Assembly (NCBI RefSeq): GCF_010183535.1
Contig: NC_071331.1
Span: forward strand, 18,600,001-18,664,000
Source: Caenorhabditis remanei
Taxonomy: Eukaryota; Nematoda; Chromadorea; Rhabditida; Rhabditidae
Reading direction: 5' to 3'
DNA: 64,000 bases
Positions 11,120 to 23,500 of this stretch are shown here, piece by piece; the stretch's first letter is position 1; the number at the start of each line of letters is the position of its first letter. Under the pieces are notes generated by a model that was not told the origin of the DNA, did not search any database, and saw only the letters and a program-made list of their open reading frames with translations. The translations under genes were made by a program, and so were the position numbers.

Positions 11120-11900
11120 TTCCAGGCAGTTAGCCGACGAAAACGGCAGTTAGCCGAGGGAAAAAATCCGGCTGCCATATGTATATGGCAGCCGGTTTTT
11201 TTTGCTCGGCAAACTCCCGTTTTCGTCGGCTAACTGCCGCTTCGGTCGGCTAACTGCTGTTTCGGTAGTTTCTTATCCTGGGAGGAATTCGCCATGTAGG
11301 TGCCGTTTACACGCCGTTTACACGCCGATACCGCGCTGCTTAGGTCAATTGTGTCTTTTGTGTCATTTTGTGTCGGCTGAATTCAAACACACGTTGCCTA
11401 CTTTTCACTTCTTATCCGCAATATTTAACTACATGGGATTGATTCATGTGCGTTATATTTGATATACTGATACATGTGTCTGTATCATATGCTCTTTATC
11501 CATGAAATAACAAAAGTGACCGTTTTCGGACGTGTTGTAGTCCTCATATCATGTATCTGATCGTGGCGTGAGGGCAAGCCACCTAAGTGATGGCTCTGAC
11601 GAAATTGAGATCAGATTAATAGCTTTTCAATTTCATGCCCCTCTTTCTATATATTAATAAATAAATATTGTGAATATATATCCAAAAGCGGCAGCCGACA
11701 TCTCACGACTTCCGCGCGCCACTATGTTTATCGTGGTGCCGCTCCTATGCACACCAATCCGCCACATGGGTGCCGGTTAGTTGCCAAACGCCACCTAGAT
11801 GCCGGATACTCGCCCTCTTGTCCTTATTTGCCGTTTCCATCCCATTTCGGTGCCACACCGGCTAACTGCCATATACCTCGGCTAACTGCCATTTTCACTC
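11120..11900. mobile_element. Foldback-type element built of GGCAGTTAGCCG units
   Basis: The left end carries direct copies of GGCAGTTAGCCG followed by a hairpin GGCTGCCATATGTATATGGC at 11171-11190. Inverted units (CGGCTAACTGCC) occur at 11228-11265 and again at the right end (11863-11896). GC-rich motifs (GTTTACACGCCG, GATGCCGG) lie between and recall 27640-27900. No transposase frame is seen. The right boundary coincides with the start of the large inverted duplication at 11898. Confidence 0.5.
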
Positions 11901-11977
11901 AATACTATCATAGAAAATACTGTTTTGAAAATCGGGCTGTATTACAACGTTTATTTATCACACTTTCTTATTTACAG

Positions 11978-12869
11978 GTACCGCCCCCAGCCGATATTAC
12001 ATATAAAAATGTCGAGTTAAAAGATGTTAAATGGAGTGACGAATTGAACGAACTATGGAGTGTCGGCTCGGATAAGGATGACATTGAACTGGACGATGAT
12101 TATGTTATGAATCCAGATTCAGTCACTGAGTCTAGCAGCTCTTCGGTCGGATTCCCATCGCTCTCTGAACTCCGCTGCCAAGATAGCTGCCAGCTCACGG
12201 AAACACCTACTTTCTTTTAAATCTTGAACGATATCCATCGAATCCTTGTTACGATTCCTATTCTCTTTTTAACTTGATTCCCTCTTGCCGACCAATCATC
12301 GATGAAAAAAATTTGGGAATGGGAGATATGATTTTACTTTAAAAATTACACTGTTGGTAATACTGACAAGTACTTGATTATTGTGACTCATAGGGTCGTT
12401 ATTTAATATTAAATAACAAAAAGTTTCAGAGTGTGGACAACATTCGTATTACCATTTGTATACTGGAAGTTTGGTGAACACAACCTGAAGAAGAAGAAGA
12501 TAAAGAAGATAAAGAAGATAACAAGCAAACAGGTTTTCGATCAAATAACAAATTAAAGAATCATAAGAAACAACAATTTTTGCTTTAGGAAGTTTGTGGT
12601 GCTGTGCAAAAGGACGTGATCCTAGAGTTCGAACTGGGGATTCCCCTTTAGTTCGACCTCCAATTAACCAGCAACCAGGATCTGCAACTACAACAACCGT
12701 CTCAAAAGAGACTACAACAACAGCTACAACTCCATCTTCAACTCCATCTCCAGTTTTATCACCTCATATTGTTCCACCACCATCTACATCATCTATTCCG
12801 ACTGCATCTTCCACTCCTTCAACTCCAGCCTCGACATCTGCGCCAACTTCAGCTGAAAATCAACAATAA
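11978..12869 (+). pseudogene. Inverted, interrupted copy of the gene B cytoplasmic-tail exons
   Basis: From the TTTACAG acceptor at 11971-11977 the sequence repeats the gene B exon (PPPADI, LNELWSVGSDKDDIELD, NPDSVTE) to 12130. It is then broken by the 356-bp insertion and resumes at GAAGAAGAAGATAAAG (12487). The terminal Thr/Pro/Ser-rich exon (QQPGSATTTT, stop at 12867-12869) is intact. No upstream exons exist on this strand, so no full gene can be made here. Antisense transcription over gene B's tail is conceivable. Confidence 0.75.
12131..12486 (+). repeat. 356-bp direct repeat, inserted copy
   Basis: Identical by eye to 13467-13822. It is inserted exactly between CACTGAG and GAAGAAGAAG of the left arm. 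It carries the first part of the 13574-13128 frame and its upstream sequence. No target duplication or terminal repeats are visible, which favours template switching over transposition. Confidence 0.85.
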
Positions 12870-13127
12870 ATCTTTTTCTTTTTTCTTTTTCAATTGACAA
12901 TTGAGATATTTGATCCATTTGTAGTTTCAAGGCCTTGCAATATGATGATTTTTTCCCAGCTTTTCTAGGTTTGGCGCTGAAATTTTGGAATTCATGATAG
13001 ATAGATTTTTAAACTTTTAGGTTGTGTTCATTTTATTTATTTTGAATACGCACGCGAGGTACGTGAAAATTAAGAGTTGAGAGTTCAATATGTCCGTGTC
13101 CGTTAACCTTTTAAACGTGAGCTTCCT

Positions 13128-13574
13128 TCATTTACTATATTTCCTCTTCTTATTTCTTGCTTCGAAAAATGTTTCGAAAGTGAGAAACAAAGACCATACG
13201 CGATAGATACCAGGTGAAACACATAAGATTGGCGGCCGCATTATTACTCGACTTTGAAACACGAACTTGTACTTCATTTCTCGGAACTTTACCCAGTGTC
13301 GATCTTTCGCTTTCTTCATCTTTCTTCTATATAACTTCCTGGTTTTTCTTTGACTCATCATCTTACGTTTCCTAGCAATTTGAAGCTCCTCTTGCACCAT
13401 CTCCCATTTTTTCTTCTGTGACCTAATACGACGTTTGATCTCCTGCCTTTCTTTCCTAACAGCTCTTCTAGCAGCTCTTCGGTCGGATTCCCATCGCTCT
13501 CTGAACTCCGCTGCCAAGATAGCTGCCAGCTCACGGAAACACCTACTTTCTTTTAAATCTTGAACGATATCCAT
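13128..13574 (-). CDS. Hypothetical basic coiled-coil protein in the inverted-repeat spacer
   Basis: A single uninterrupted frame of 148 codons opens with ATG at 13574 (MDIVQDLKESRCFRELAAIL). A strongly basic helical stretch follows (about residues 28-95, rich in Arg, Lys, Glu and Gln), which would form a coiled coil or bind nucleic acid, then a less charged C-terminus. No signal peptide or membrane span. It lies just downstream of gene B on the same strand, inside the spacer of the inverted duplication, and its first ~36 codons are also present in the 356-bp duplicate at 12131-12486. It is unrecognised. It could be a real small gene, a fragment of an unknown element, or chance, although its length and composition argue against chance. 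Confidence 0.45.
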   Translation of the reverse strand: MDIVQDLKESRCFRELAAILAAEFRERWESDRRAARRAVRKERQEIKRRIRSQKKKWEMVQEELQIARKRKMMSQRKTRKLYRRKMKKAKDRHWVKFREMKYKFVFQSRVIMRPPILCVSPGIYRVWSLFLTFETFFEARNKKRKYSK

Positions 13575-13811
13575 CGAATCCTTGTTACGATTCCTATTCT
13601 CTTTTTAACTTGATTCCCTCTTGCCGACCAATCATCGATGAAAAAAATTTGGGAATGGGAGATATGATTTTACTTTAAAAATTACACTGTTGGTAATACT
13701 GACAAGTACTTGATTATTGTGACTCATAGGGTCGTTATTTAATATTAAATAACAAAAAGTTTCAGAGTGTGGACAACATTCGTATTACCATTTGTATACT
13801 GGAAGTTTGGT

Positions 13812-14591
13812 GAACACAACCTAAAAGTTTAAAAATCTATCTATCATGAATTCCAAAATTTCAGCGCCAAACCTAGAAAAGCTGGGAAAAAATCATCATA
13901 TTGCAAGGCCTTGAAACTACAAATGGATCAAATATCTCAATTGTCAATTGAAAAAGAAAAAAGAAAAAGATTTATTGTTGATTTTCAGCTGAAGTTGGCG
14001 CAGATGTCGAGGCTGGAGTTGAAGGAGTGGAAGATGCAGTCGGAATAGATGATGTAGATGGTGGTGGAACAATATGAGGTGATAAAACTGGAGATGGAGT
14101 TGAAGATGGAGTTGTAGCTGTTGTTGTAGTCTCTTTTGAGACGGTTGTTGTAGTTGCAGATCCTGGTTGCTGGTTAATTGGAGGTCGAACTAAAGGGGAA
14201 TCCCCAGTTCGAACTCTAGGATCACGTCCTTTTGCACAGCACCACAAACTTCCTAAAGCAAAAATTGTTGTTTCTTATGATTCTTTAATTTGTTATTTGA
14301 TCGAAAACCTGTTTGCTTGTTATCTTCTTTATCTTCTTTATCTTCTTCTTCTTCCTCAGTGACTGAATCTGGATTCATAACATAATCATCGTCCAGTTCA
14401 ATGTCATCCTTATCCGAGCCGACACTCCATAGTTCGTTCAATTCGTCACTCCATTTAACATCTTTTAACTCGACATTTTTATATGTAATATCGGCTGGGG
14501 GCGGTACCTGTAAATAAGAAAGTGTGATAAATAAACGTTGTAATACAGCCCGATTTTCAAAACAGTATTTTCTATGATAGTATTGAGTACA
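13812..14591 (-). repeat. Right arm of the large inverted duplication
   Basis: The uninterrupted arm carrying the native last two exons of gene B. It matches the left arm from TATTGAGT (14584-14591) down to TGAACACAACC (13812-13822). Confidence 0.85.
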
Positions 14592-17500
14592 GCTGTTTTA
14601 ACAGCCAAAAATATCAGAAATACAGTTGAAAAGACAGGTTTGAAGTCGTATGCGAGATATTAAGACACGTTCTCTGTTACTCTCAACCATCCCACTGACG
14701 ACTGCACAGAAAAAACTCAGACGAGTCTGTATGAGTTGGCATTAGGCATAGTAAGTACCCAATCTCTCCTGAAAATAATCGGACATATTTTGTTATCCTC
14801 CGCCCGCTTCCGTCTGAAAAGCAAATATCATACTGAAAATTTTGAAAATTTTTCAGATAATGAGATTTTAAAAAATCTTTGCAAAAATGGATTACTTGGA
14901 GTATTTTAAGACTTTTTTGTGTTGGCGCCACAGATGTGACACGTCATCTTCTGGTAGAAAAATATCATAGAAAGTTCATTTTTGGTTATTGATCTCAACT
15001 TTGACAAATATCTTTTCACGGAAACTCTCTTGCAACGAGATCTTTTTAAATTCAGAATCTGCGTAAAATTCTGGTCTAGATGAGTAATGTCTAGTTAAAA
15101 AGTAGTGACCACCTATTTTTTTTCTATAAACGAAAGTATGCGTTTTTCTCAATTTTTCCATGAACCCCCACTCATGGATAAAATTGTCAATGCCCCAGAT
15201 TTGGATATATATTCGTCAGGAAACGTCTATTAGGGGGACTAATTCATTCCCAAAATTTCAGCTGTCTCAGTTATGTTACTCGCTGCAGGCAGCTGATCGA
15301 ATATTCACGGCTGAAACAGTAAAAAGTGAAACAGTAAATTCTGAAAACGATGGGGATTTAACTGAAAATTTAAAAAGATCTCGTTTCAAATTTTTAGTAT
15401 GATATTTGGTTTTCAGACTTAAGAAGGCGGAGCCTACCAAAATATGTCTGATTATTCTCACTAGGGATGGTCCTCGATTCGGTCTGGAATTATGGTACGT
15501 GATCTATATCATTGGAAAGCTGAGAAAACGCTGATTCCAAATATATATTCTGTTCTTGCCCTCAAGGCCTGGTCAGCAAGAAAAACGGGGTCAAAGTTAG
15601 AAAAAATGACAAATTATTGCCTTTTTAACACACGAAAATCGCAAAAAAATTTCAAAAAATTTTTCCCGTGCTAGAAAGGCAATAATTTGCCATTTTTTTT
15701 CTAACTTTGACCCCGTTTTTCTCGCTGACCAGGCCTTGAGGGCAAAAACTGAATATATATTTGGAATCAGCGTTTTCTCAGCTTTCCAATGATATAGATC
15801 ACGTACCATAATTCCAGACCGTGTCCATGACCTTGTGACTCAAAAATTCTTGACGAACTTAAATTGGTTGGTACTTAGGACCTGTGTATAATATTATTTT
15901 GAAAAACGGGTGCCCTGGCTGATGCAAGAGGCGCTGCCGCAACACTTTGATCAAGCCATACTAGAAACATACTTGTTGTGTGAACCGTGAGAATGTGTAT
16001 AACTTTCGATCAAAATCAATTTAACAGAAATGAAATTTTTTTCTAGAAATAATGAAAATATGTGAATTTTGATAAGCCAAATTTAAGAATACTGTGCCAA
16101 GGACAGATGAAACAGTGCGTCCAATAATGATAGGACCCCCTAGATTTTGGGGTTCCAGACAGAACCAGTACAGATACAAAAAATCTGTGGTGGCCATTCG
16201 ATTCAGGGTACAAAGAAACCTCGGGGGACAGATTTCATGATTCCACCTTTTTTCTTAAAAGCGTTCCACCAAAAAGTCATTTTTTCAGCCGTCCAATAAT
16301 GATAGGACCACCTCAAAAATCGAATTTCAGTTGATTTTCAAGAATTTTTTTTCTCGGAAAACTTTTATAATCGATTGAAACGTACAATTTTTGTTGTTTT
16401 TGGATGACTCCATTATAGTTTTGACATTTTCAATCCCAAGCCCAAATGTTTTCCTTCTTCGAATTTTCATCCATCAGAAATATTCAATGTTTAGAACTTC
16501 GAGACGTGTATCTCTTATCACAGGTCATGTATCATTCTGAAACTTTCCGGCAAGGTAAATCAAGTAATTCATGATAAAAATGAATAGGGGATTTGCAAAA
16601 ACATTCATTTTCTGTAAACTTATACTTACGATTCTCAAACCCACTCGGATTTCTGATGGATGAAAATTCGAAGAAGGAAAACATTTGGGCTTGGGATTGA
16701 AAATGTCAAAACTATAATGGAGTCATCCAAAAACAACAAAAATTGTACGTTTCAATCGATTTTAAAAGTTTTCCGAGAAAAAAAATTCTTGAAAATCAAC
16801 TGAAAATTCAATTTTCGAGGTGGTCCTATCATTATTGGACGGCTGAAAAAATGACTTTTTGGTGGTACGCTTTTAAGATAAGTGGTAGAATCATGAAATC
16901 TGTCCCCTGAGGTTTCTTTGTACCCTGAATCGAATGGTCACCACAGATTTTTTGTATTTGTACTGGTTCTGCCTGGAACCCCAAAATCTAGGAGGTCCTA
17001 TCATTATTGGACGCACTGTATGTAACCTTGAACTAACCTCTGGTTCTTTAGGGATGTAGATATGTCCCATCTTCTTAAATTTTGCGTATTCCAAATCCTC
17101 TTTATGTTGCTTGTACATCTTTCTGGCGTGTTTTTTCTTCATTTCATTCTTTTGACTTACTGTCTTATAACTCTTAATGAGTTCCTTGACTTCAGGTGAG
17201 CGCTCTTCAACGCTTATATTATCCAGCTTTTCCAATTCTTCACGTATACTCTGAAAGTTTTTTTTCTAAAAAAACAATAGGAAATTGAAAACAATAATAT
17301 ATGTAAAATAGGACGCTCTGATTTTCTAATCTTTTCTGGAAAATTGGGAAAACTTGTGGAAAGAGCTAAAAAAAAATAAATAATAGTTGTCCGGAATCCG
17401 AAATACCTGAATTCCGGGTTTTGTTGGCATTCCGGTTCCGGTTCCGGATTCCGGAAAATGAAAAGTTTCAATCCGGTTCCGGATTTTGGATTCCGCTTTC

Positions 17501-20500
17501 TTGAGTTTCCTTTTTCCGGTATCCAGAAGTTGAAATTTTAACACTTTTTTGAGTTTAAAAGACAACTATAGCACTACTTTTTTGGTTTTGATCCTTCAAA
17601 GTAGTTCTAAACTTTTTTTATCATTAAAAAATATCGAAAAAATGACTTGGCCTTGCAAATTTATCGAATCATTCCGAATGCCGGATTCCGAAATTCCGGA
17701 ATTCCGGGGTCTTTCGATATTCCGGTTCCGGATTCCGGATTCCGGAAATCGAAAAATGGCATTCCGTACATATATGCTATATAGCTTTGTTGTTTCGCAG
17801 AATTAGGACTTCATTTTTCAAAAATAATGCCTAATCAGATCGCGTAATGTGCTTTGCGTGGTCAGGAAAACGAAAGAATTCCTCAAGAGAATTCAGTAGA
17901 AACCATGGCTGACTAAAAGGTCCCGTAACTTCGGAGAGCGTGAATATTTTCGGAAAAAAATTTGGGAATGTACTTCTATTTACCTGAAGAACAGGTCAAG
18001 ATGGATATTTTTATGAAAAAATGAGTTTGAAAAAAATGTTGCGGTCTCTATGCATAGAAGAGGAAAGTGTCTTGTGAGAAATATGTATAACACATTTTCT
18101 AAATGCTTACCTTGCTGAGGACTATTTTCGTTTCCCTGTACTCTCTGATTTCTTTGTTGCATTTATTGAGTTCTATAACTACTTTACCTAGTTTCCGTCT
18201 CTTTCTTTTTTGTAGCCATTTGTAGAAGGCGATGAGGCCCAATGCCATTATTATGTCTAGAACTGCAAATGCTATTGTAATTATGAGCCATGTGTCTTGA
18301 GTTGTTGTTTTTGCCAAAGCTTCACACAGTGTTTCACAAGACTTGTAATCATCGGGAAGACTCTGTAATATTTTGAAGTTTGTAATTTTGAATTCTACAA
18401 TAAAAAAGATTTCGAAGCAATCTGAGATCTGAATTCTGCCAGAATCAGTAACCGTTTAGTACTAGAGCTCATACGAATCAACTAATCAAAACATGGTCTT
18501 GTGAGCAGCAAACGATATGGTCAGTACTATTTTACTGAAGATGCCACTTTCTTTTTTGCCAACTTATTTAATTTCTAATTGAAAAACTAAAACTTAACTA
18601 ATTGGACTTTCTATTTGTTTGAAAGATAAAGACTTGCTCAACTTTATTCTCACCTGACAAGAAGAATCTTTGAGTGCAAGAGAGGAACCAACTGAAAATT
18701 AGTTTTTATTGGCTACTAGCTGTATGATCGAATTCTGAAAAGAACCGAACCTTTACACTTTGAATTTTTCGAATCAGTTGAGCAGTTCGGTAACCATTCT
18801 GGAATATACTTGTACCTTCTTTACTCTTAGAATAACTTACTTTTCACTGCAACTTCCACCTTCGCTTTCGAATATTTGCATGGAGTTTTACAATACTTTT
18901 CCATTTCTTTAGCAAATTCATTGATCACTTTTTGTTTCTCAGTAGCAACACAGGATGTGTCTTCACAACTAACGAGTTTTGATGCGACTTTAGCGACTGA
19001 AGAGCAAGAGTAACAGATATATAGATCTGAGTTCTTCATTCTAACCTTTTCCTATTTCTGCTGAAGTTTTTGTGGCAACATCTGTGCATTCTTGCTTCTT
19101 TGCAATAGCACAACCGTTTATCCACAAGCTGAGTCGTTGACCGTTTACAATGTCAATACATTGGTTGAAATCACTTTCATTCGTCTTTGAACCACATTGA
19201 AAGAAGAGATCGATTGGAGTGTATCCTGAAAATTGGCAGCATTCTTCAATAGGACATACCTTTTTTCTAAAGTGGTCTGATGACCCAATCATCCGACAGT
19301 TTTTATGATGCATTTTGACCAAGCTCATAGTAAGAATTGTAGTCTTCATTCTCATCACTTCTTTTCACGAACCTTCCGACAGAACTGTCGACCTTTTCAA
19401 CCTGTCTTCCATGCATTGTAAATAATCTTCTTGATTCTTATTAGCATTGTCTCGACAAAAATTGGCAAGGAGAGAATCCATTGTTTCTAAAAAAGTAATA
19501 ATTGTCACATTTTAACTGAAAAGAAAGAAGTATGGTGACTTTGGAAATATGTATGCTTGGTTATTTTTCCACGATTTCGTATTAACTGTGATGTAATTTG
19601 AAGATTAGTCAGAACATCCGCTAGAGAGAATTGCGGTGGTCTATTATATTTTCTGGAGACATACTTTTGAACTCTAATTCAATTTCTTCCACTCCTCGTT
19701 TCCAAGCATCATCATTGAACTTCCGACCCAGAGCGTAGTCCGCGAACTTGTCCGAAATGGCATCTGCAATCGAGGATTACGATGAAGCAATACATTTCAA
19801 TGAAACCTTTGGCAGTTTTTGAAGGAGACGGATCACCGCTTTTCGATGTTTTCAGACAATTTATAATATCGTCAAGGGACTTCGTGCCTTTGCACGACTC
19901 TGCTTGATTTTTGATAGTTTCGCCTGGAAAATGGACATCGATAGTGAATACATAGACTAAGTCTTACCAATTTTTATATCTCCGTATTTACTAATCGACA
20001 AGGTGGAGAGTGGAATTTCATTGTGAAGACTAATAGGAAGAGTGTCCACTGAAAACAGATCAATCAATGTTTGTATCTATTTTTAACAATATAATCCTCC
20101 GACATTGAAGACCCATTCTCAACGAACCTTGAGAAAGCGTCCCAGCCTGACTATCTCCTTGTGATACGCAACTCTCATAGGCATCTTGATTCGAATGCTC
20201 ATTAGCACCACAGTGATTGAGAATGAGAGACTCAATTGTTTCTGCAAATTGTGACAGTTAATATAACTAGATGGAATAGGCACCAAAACGAGTACACATC
20301 TTTCTTTGAACGTACTTGTGAGTTTGTTTATCACTTCAAACTTTCCAGAATCGCGGCAATCTCGTATGTTTTGTTTCTGCCCACACGCGTCAGCCACTTC
20401 CTTCGTAATGCTTTCTGAAAGTTGTGTGAATGACAGTCTTATAAAGTTAATTCGCGTAAGCCTTAGATTTTAATTATTGTAATTGTATAGTTTTTGGACT

Positions 20501-23500
20501 CTATAGAGCGACGAGGACAAAAAATCTTTTCAGCCTGCAGTCAATTGAAGAGAGGAATCGCTTTCTTGATTCATACCTTCCGGGAAAGGACCCATACAAA
20601 AAATAGTCAGCTACAAGAAAAAGGTTTTGGTCTGAATTATATACCCTCCTAAGGATGGACATATGAAATAAACTGTGTCTCAGTAAGTAACACACTCTAA
20701 AAGTTGTTGATATCCTCATAGTACTACACCTTTAGTCTTTGCCAATGGTGATGTATCATCGACTCCTTGCAAGCAATCCAACAAATCATCAATCGTTTTC
20801 TTTCCCTTACACGAATCCATATTTTTTTGAAGAGTCTCTCCTGAATTTAGAATTAATTTATTGAAATTCTGAAAGTTTGTTGAAGACGTTGCAATGTCTT
20901 TTTCTTACCAATTCTGATCCGACCATACTCTTCTACAGTCTCAAACTTTGTAATATCGATCACTGCTAGTACGGTTGCGGGAATGTTGGGAACTGAATAA
21001 AACAAAAATCTCTCATTAGTACTAACCAAAACTACTGGATTCAACATGATTCAAATAAACTTACTGCTCGAAAGAGTATCCAAATTAGCTCCTTCGAGAT
21101 CCAAACAATCAATGTACTCTGTATTTGATTTTTCGAACTTTTTACGACAAAAGTTGGTTAGTATGGCATCAATCGCCCCTATAGTTTAACAAAATCTGAA
21201 CAGTTTTCATGAATGAACTTCAAAGTTACCCTCCAGTTTGCTTTCCGTATCAGTTTGCCCATTTGTTCGGCACTCTGTCACCTTAGTTTTATCAGCTTTT
21301 CCACAATGTTCTGCTAATAGCTTTCCAATTTTATCTGAAATTTTCAATCCAATAATAGTTTTACACTTCCAGATGAGACCAACCTTTAGCTTCCGTCAAT
21401 GGATTTCCTTCCAAACATGTCAAATAATCAGCCAATGTTTGTTGATCTTTACATGAATCAGCTTCCTGTTCCAGAATCTCACCTATAAAATTGACAATAA
21501 TAATTGTCTGCACATAGTTATTCTTACCAATCTTGAAACTCCCATATCCATCGGTTCTACTAAAAGTCGAAAGAGAAATCTTATCAAGAATTTTGAAAGG
21601 GAACGGAAAACCTGAAACGGTTGAATGAAGTGAAGTCATTTAATGACTCCTCATTATTCACGAACCTGCGAGAATAGTGCCTGCATCTCTTTTTTTACAC
21701 TTGTTGTATACTTTTTGGTATCCTGGTTTACTGTCTTCACAAAACTTTAAAATGAGTGAGTCTACAGCTCCTGAAAAAAATTCTGGATTTTTCTTCTACC
21801 TTCACAAAACGAACTTTCAAGCAAACCACTGACGATCGATTCTCCCTTCTTCCTGCATATTCTCTCACTACTAGATACTTTTCCACAATGAGTTGTCAAT
21901 TGCTTCCAAATCTCATCTGAGAACAAGTCAAGCTGACTCTTGATTCCTCATAATTATCAATTACCTGTAGCCGTTTTCAATGGAGAAGTTTTAGAAGTGG
22001 TCAAGCAGGACGAAAATTCGTCGATGTTCGTATACTTTCCCTCACAACTTTTGAGTTTCTGTTCAACCTGTTTTCCTAAAAAAAATTGATTTGTCAGAAA
22101 AAATAGATGAAAATTTTTTCTGACCAACTGAAATTCCACCATATTCGGGACCCGAAACCAATCCAGTAGGAGCCTCTCGTTTATCAAATTTGATGATGGG
22201 TGCGGGAAGAATAAGGTCTGAGAATAAAGATACGTCTTATTACAAGAGGATAATCATTAAAAATAAACAATAATCCAATAATCAAATACAGCATATAGAT
22301 CAACTAACTTATCGTAATTTTGTTTCCTTTCTCCGCTAAGCAAGATTGATAGTCAGTTTCTTTATGAGACTTCTCACCGCAATGGTTACTAAGAAGAGCT
22401 CCAATGGACTCTGAAATGTATTAAAACTTTAAAATTACCCAGTCAGAACCTAACTTTTCATAATAACTTTAGCATCTTTTTCCAATTTGTCTCTACAGGA
22501 ATCCTCATCAGGTATTATTCTTCCGCAATTCTCAGCCAGTTGGTTGGCAATATTCACTGCAAGAAATATGATGACAGTGATTTGGACAACAGAGAAAACC
22601 TTTAGATTTCGATTTTTCAGATTTCATAAGTCCTTCCAAACAACCGACAAACTCTTGTATACTTTTCTTGTCCTTACACGAATTGGCTTCTTTTTCCAGT
22701 TCCGCGCCTAGAGAATGTTCTATGCATATTTTCCTGACAGAAACTTCATACCGATTTCAATGGAGCCGCGTTCATTCGTAATTTTTAGATCTGCTAGTTT
22801 TATTTGAGGAGCAGGTTTGAAAGGAAGAACGAAATCTGAAAGATGTTTGGTGTTGATACTATTCTGATATCCAGCAAACCTTTAACGTATTCTTTCGGTT
22901 TTTTCGATATCATTTTTTTGCATTCTTGTTCGTTTTGAACTTTTTCATGGCAGAATATGTTCAGAACAGCTTTAATAGCACCTGCAAACACATCTCATAA
23001 AATTTGAACAAAATGTTACTCGGTTTAATCATCATGAGATCGACTTCTGATACTCACCTTCCAGCTTGATTTTCGCATAACCCACAACGTTTCTTCTACA
23101 TTTCTTTTCTTCGGCGACATCTTGTGCGCAATGATCTTCTAGTTGTTTCATAATTTTCTCTGGAAAATATCAATGAAACTCTGAATTATGACAGAATAAT
23201 CACCTTTAGCAGTTTTGAGAGGAGAACTTCCTTGACTTCCTTCCAAACATTCTAAGAACTTCTGGCTGTCTGTGTTATCTTCATAGCACTTATCGAAGTT
23301 CTTTCCAATTATCAAACCTTAAGATCAACCAATATTGAGAGATAAATTATTCGAGCCTACCTATTTTTATCTTTCCATATTCCTCCGCCACTACTTTCGC
23401 AAAAGAATTGGTGATAGGTATTGATAATGGAATGTAGTCAAGAGCTTCTGAAAGTTTTCTCTTAAAATCAGTTCAAGAAATTCAGGAACAGGTTTTAACC

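Larger units (their letters stand above)
11898..13031 (+). repeat. Left arm of a large inverted duplication (3' end of gene B)
   Basis: This arm is the reverse complement of 14591-13812, apparently at near identity, and carries plus-strand copies of the last two exons of gene B. It is interrupted at 12131-12486 by a 356-bp segment copied from the spacer. The arms end at GGTTGTGTTCA (about 13031 and 13812). The spacer 13032-13811 holds a minus-strand open frame. Confidence 0.85.

Noticed and set aside
12620..12660. tRNA-like B-box sequence (GTTCGAACT) and its inverted copy
   Set aside because: No matching A box or cloverleaf; it is coding sequence of the gene B terminal exon and its duplicate.
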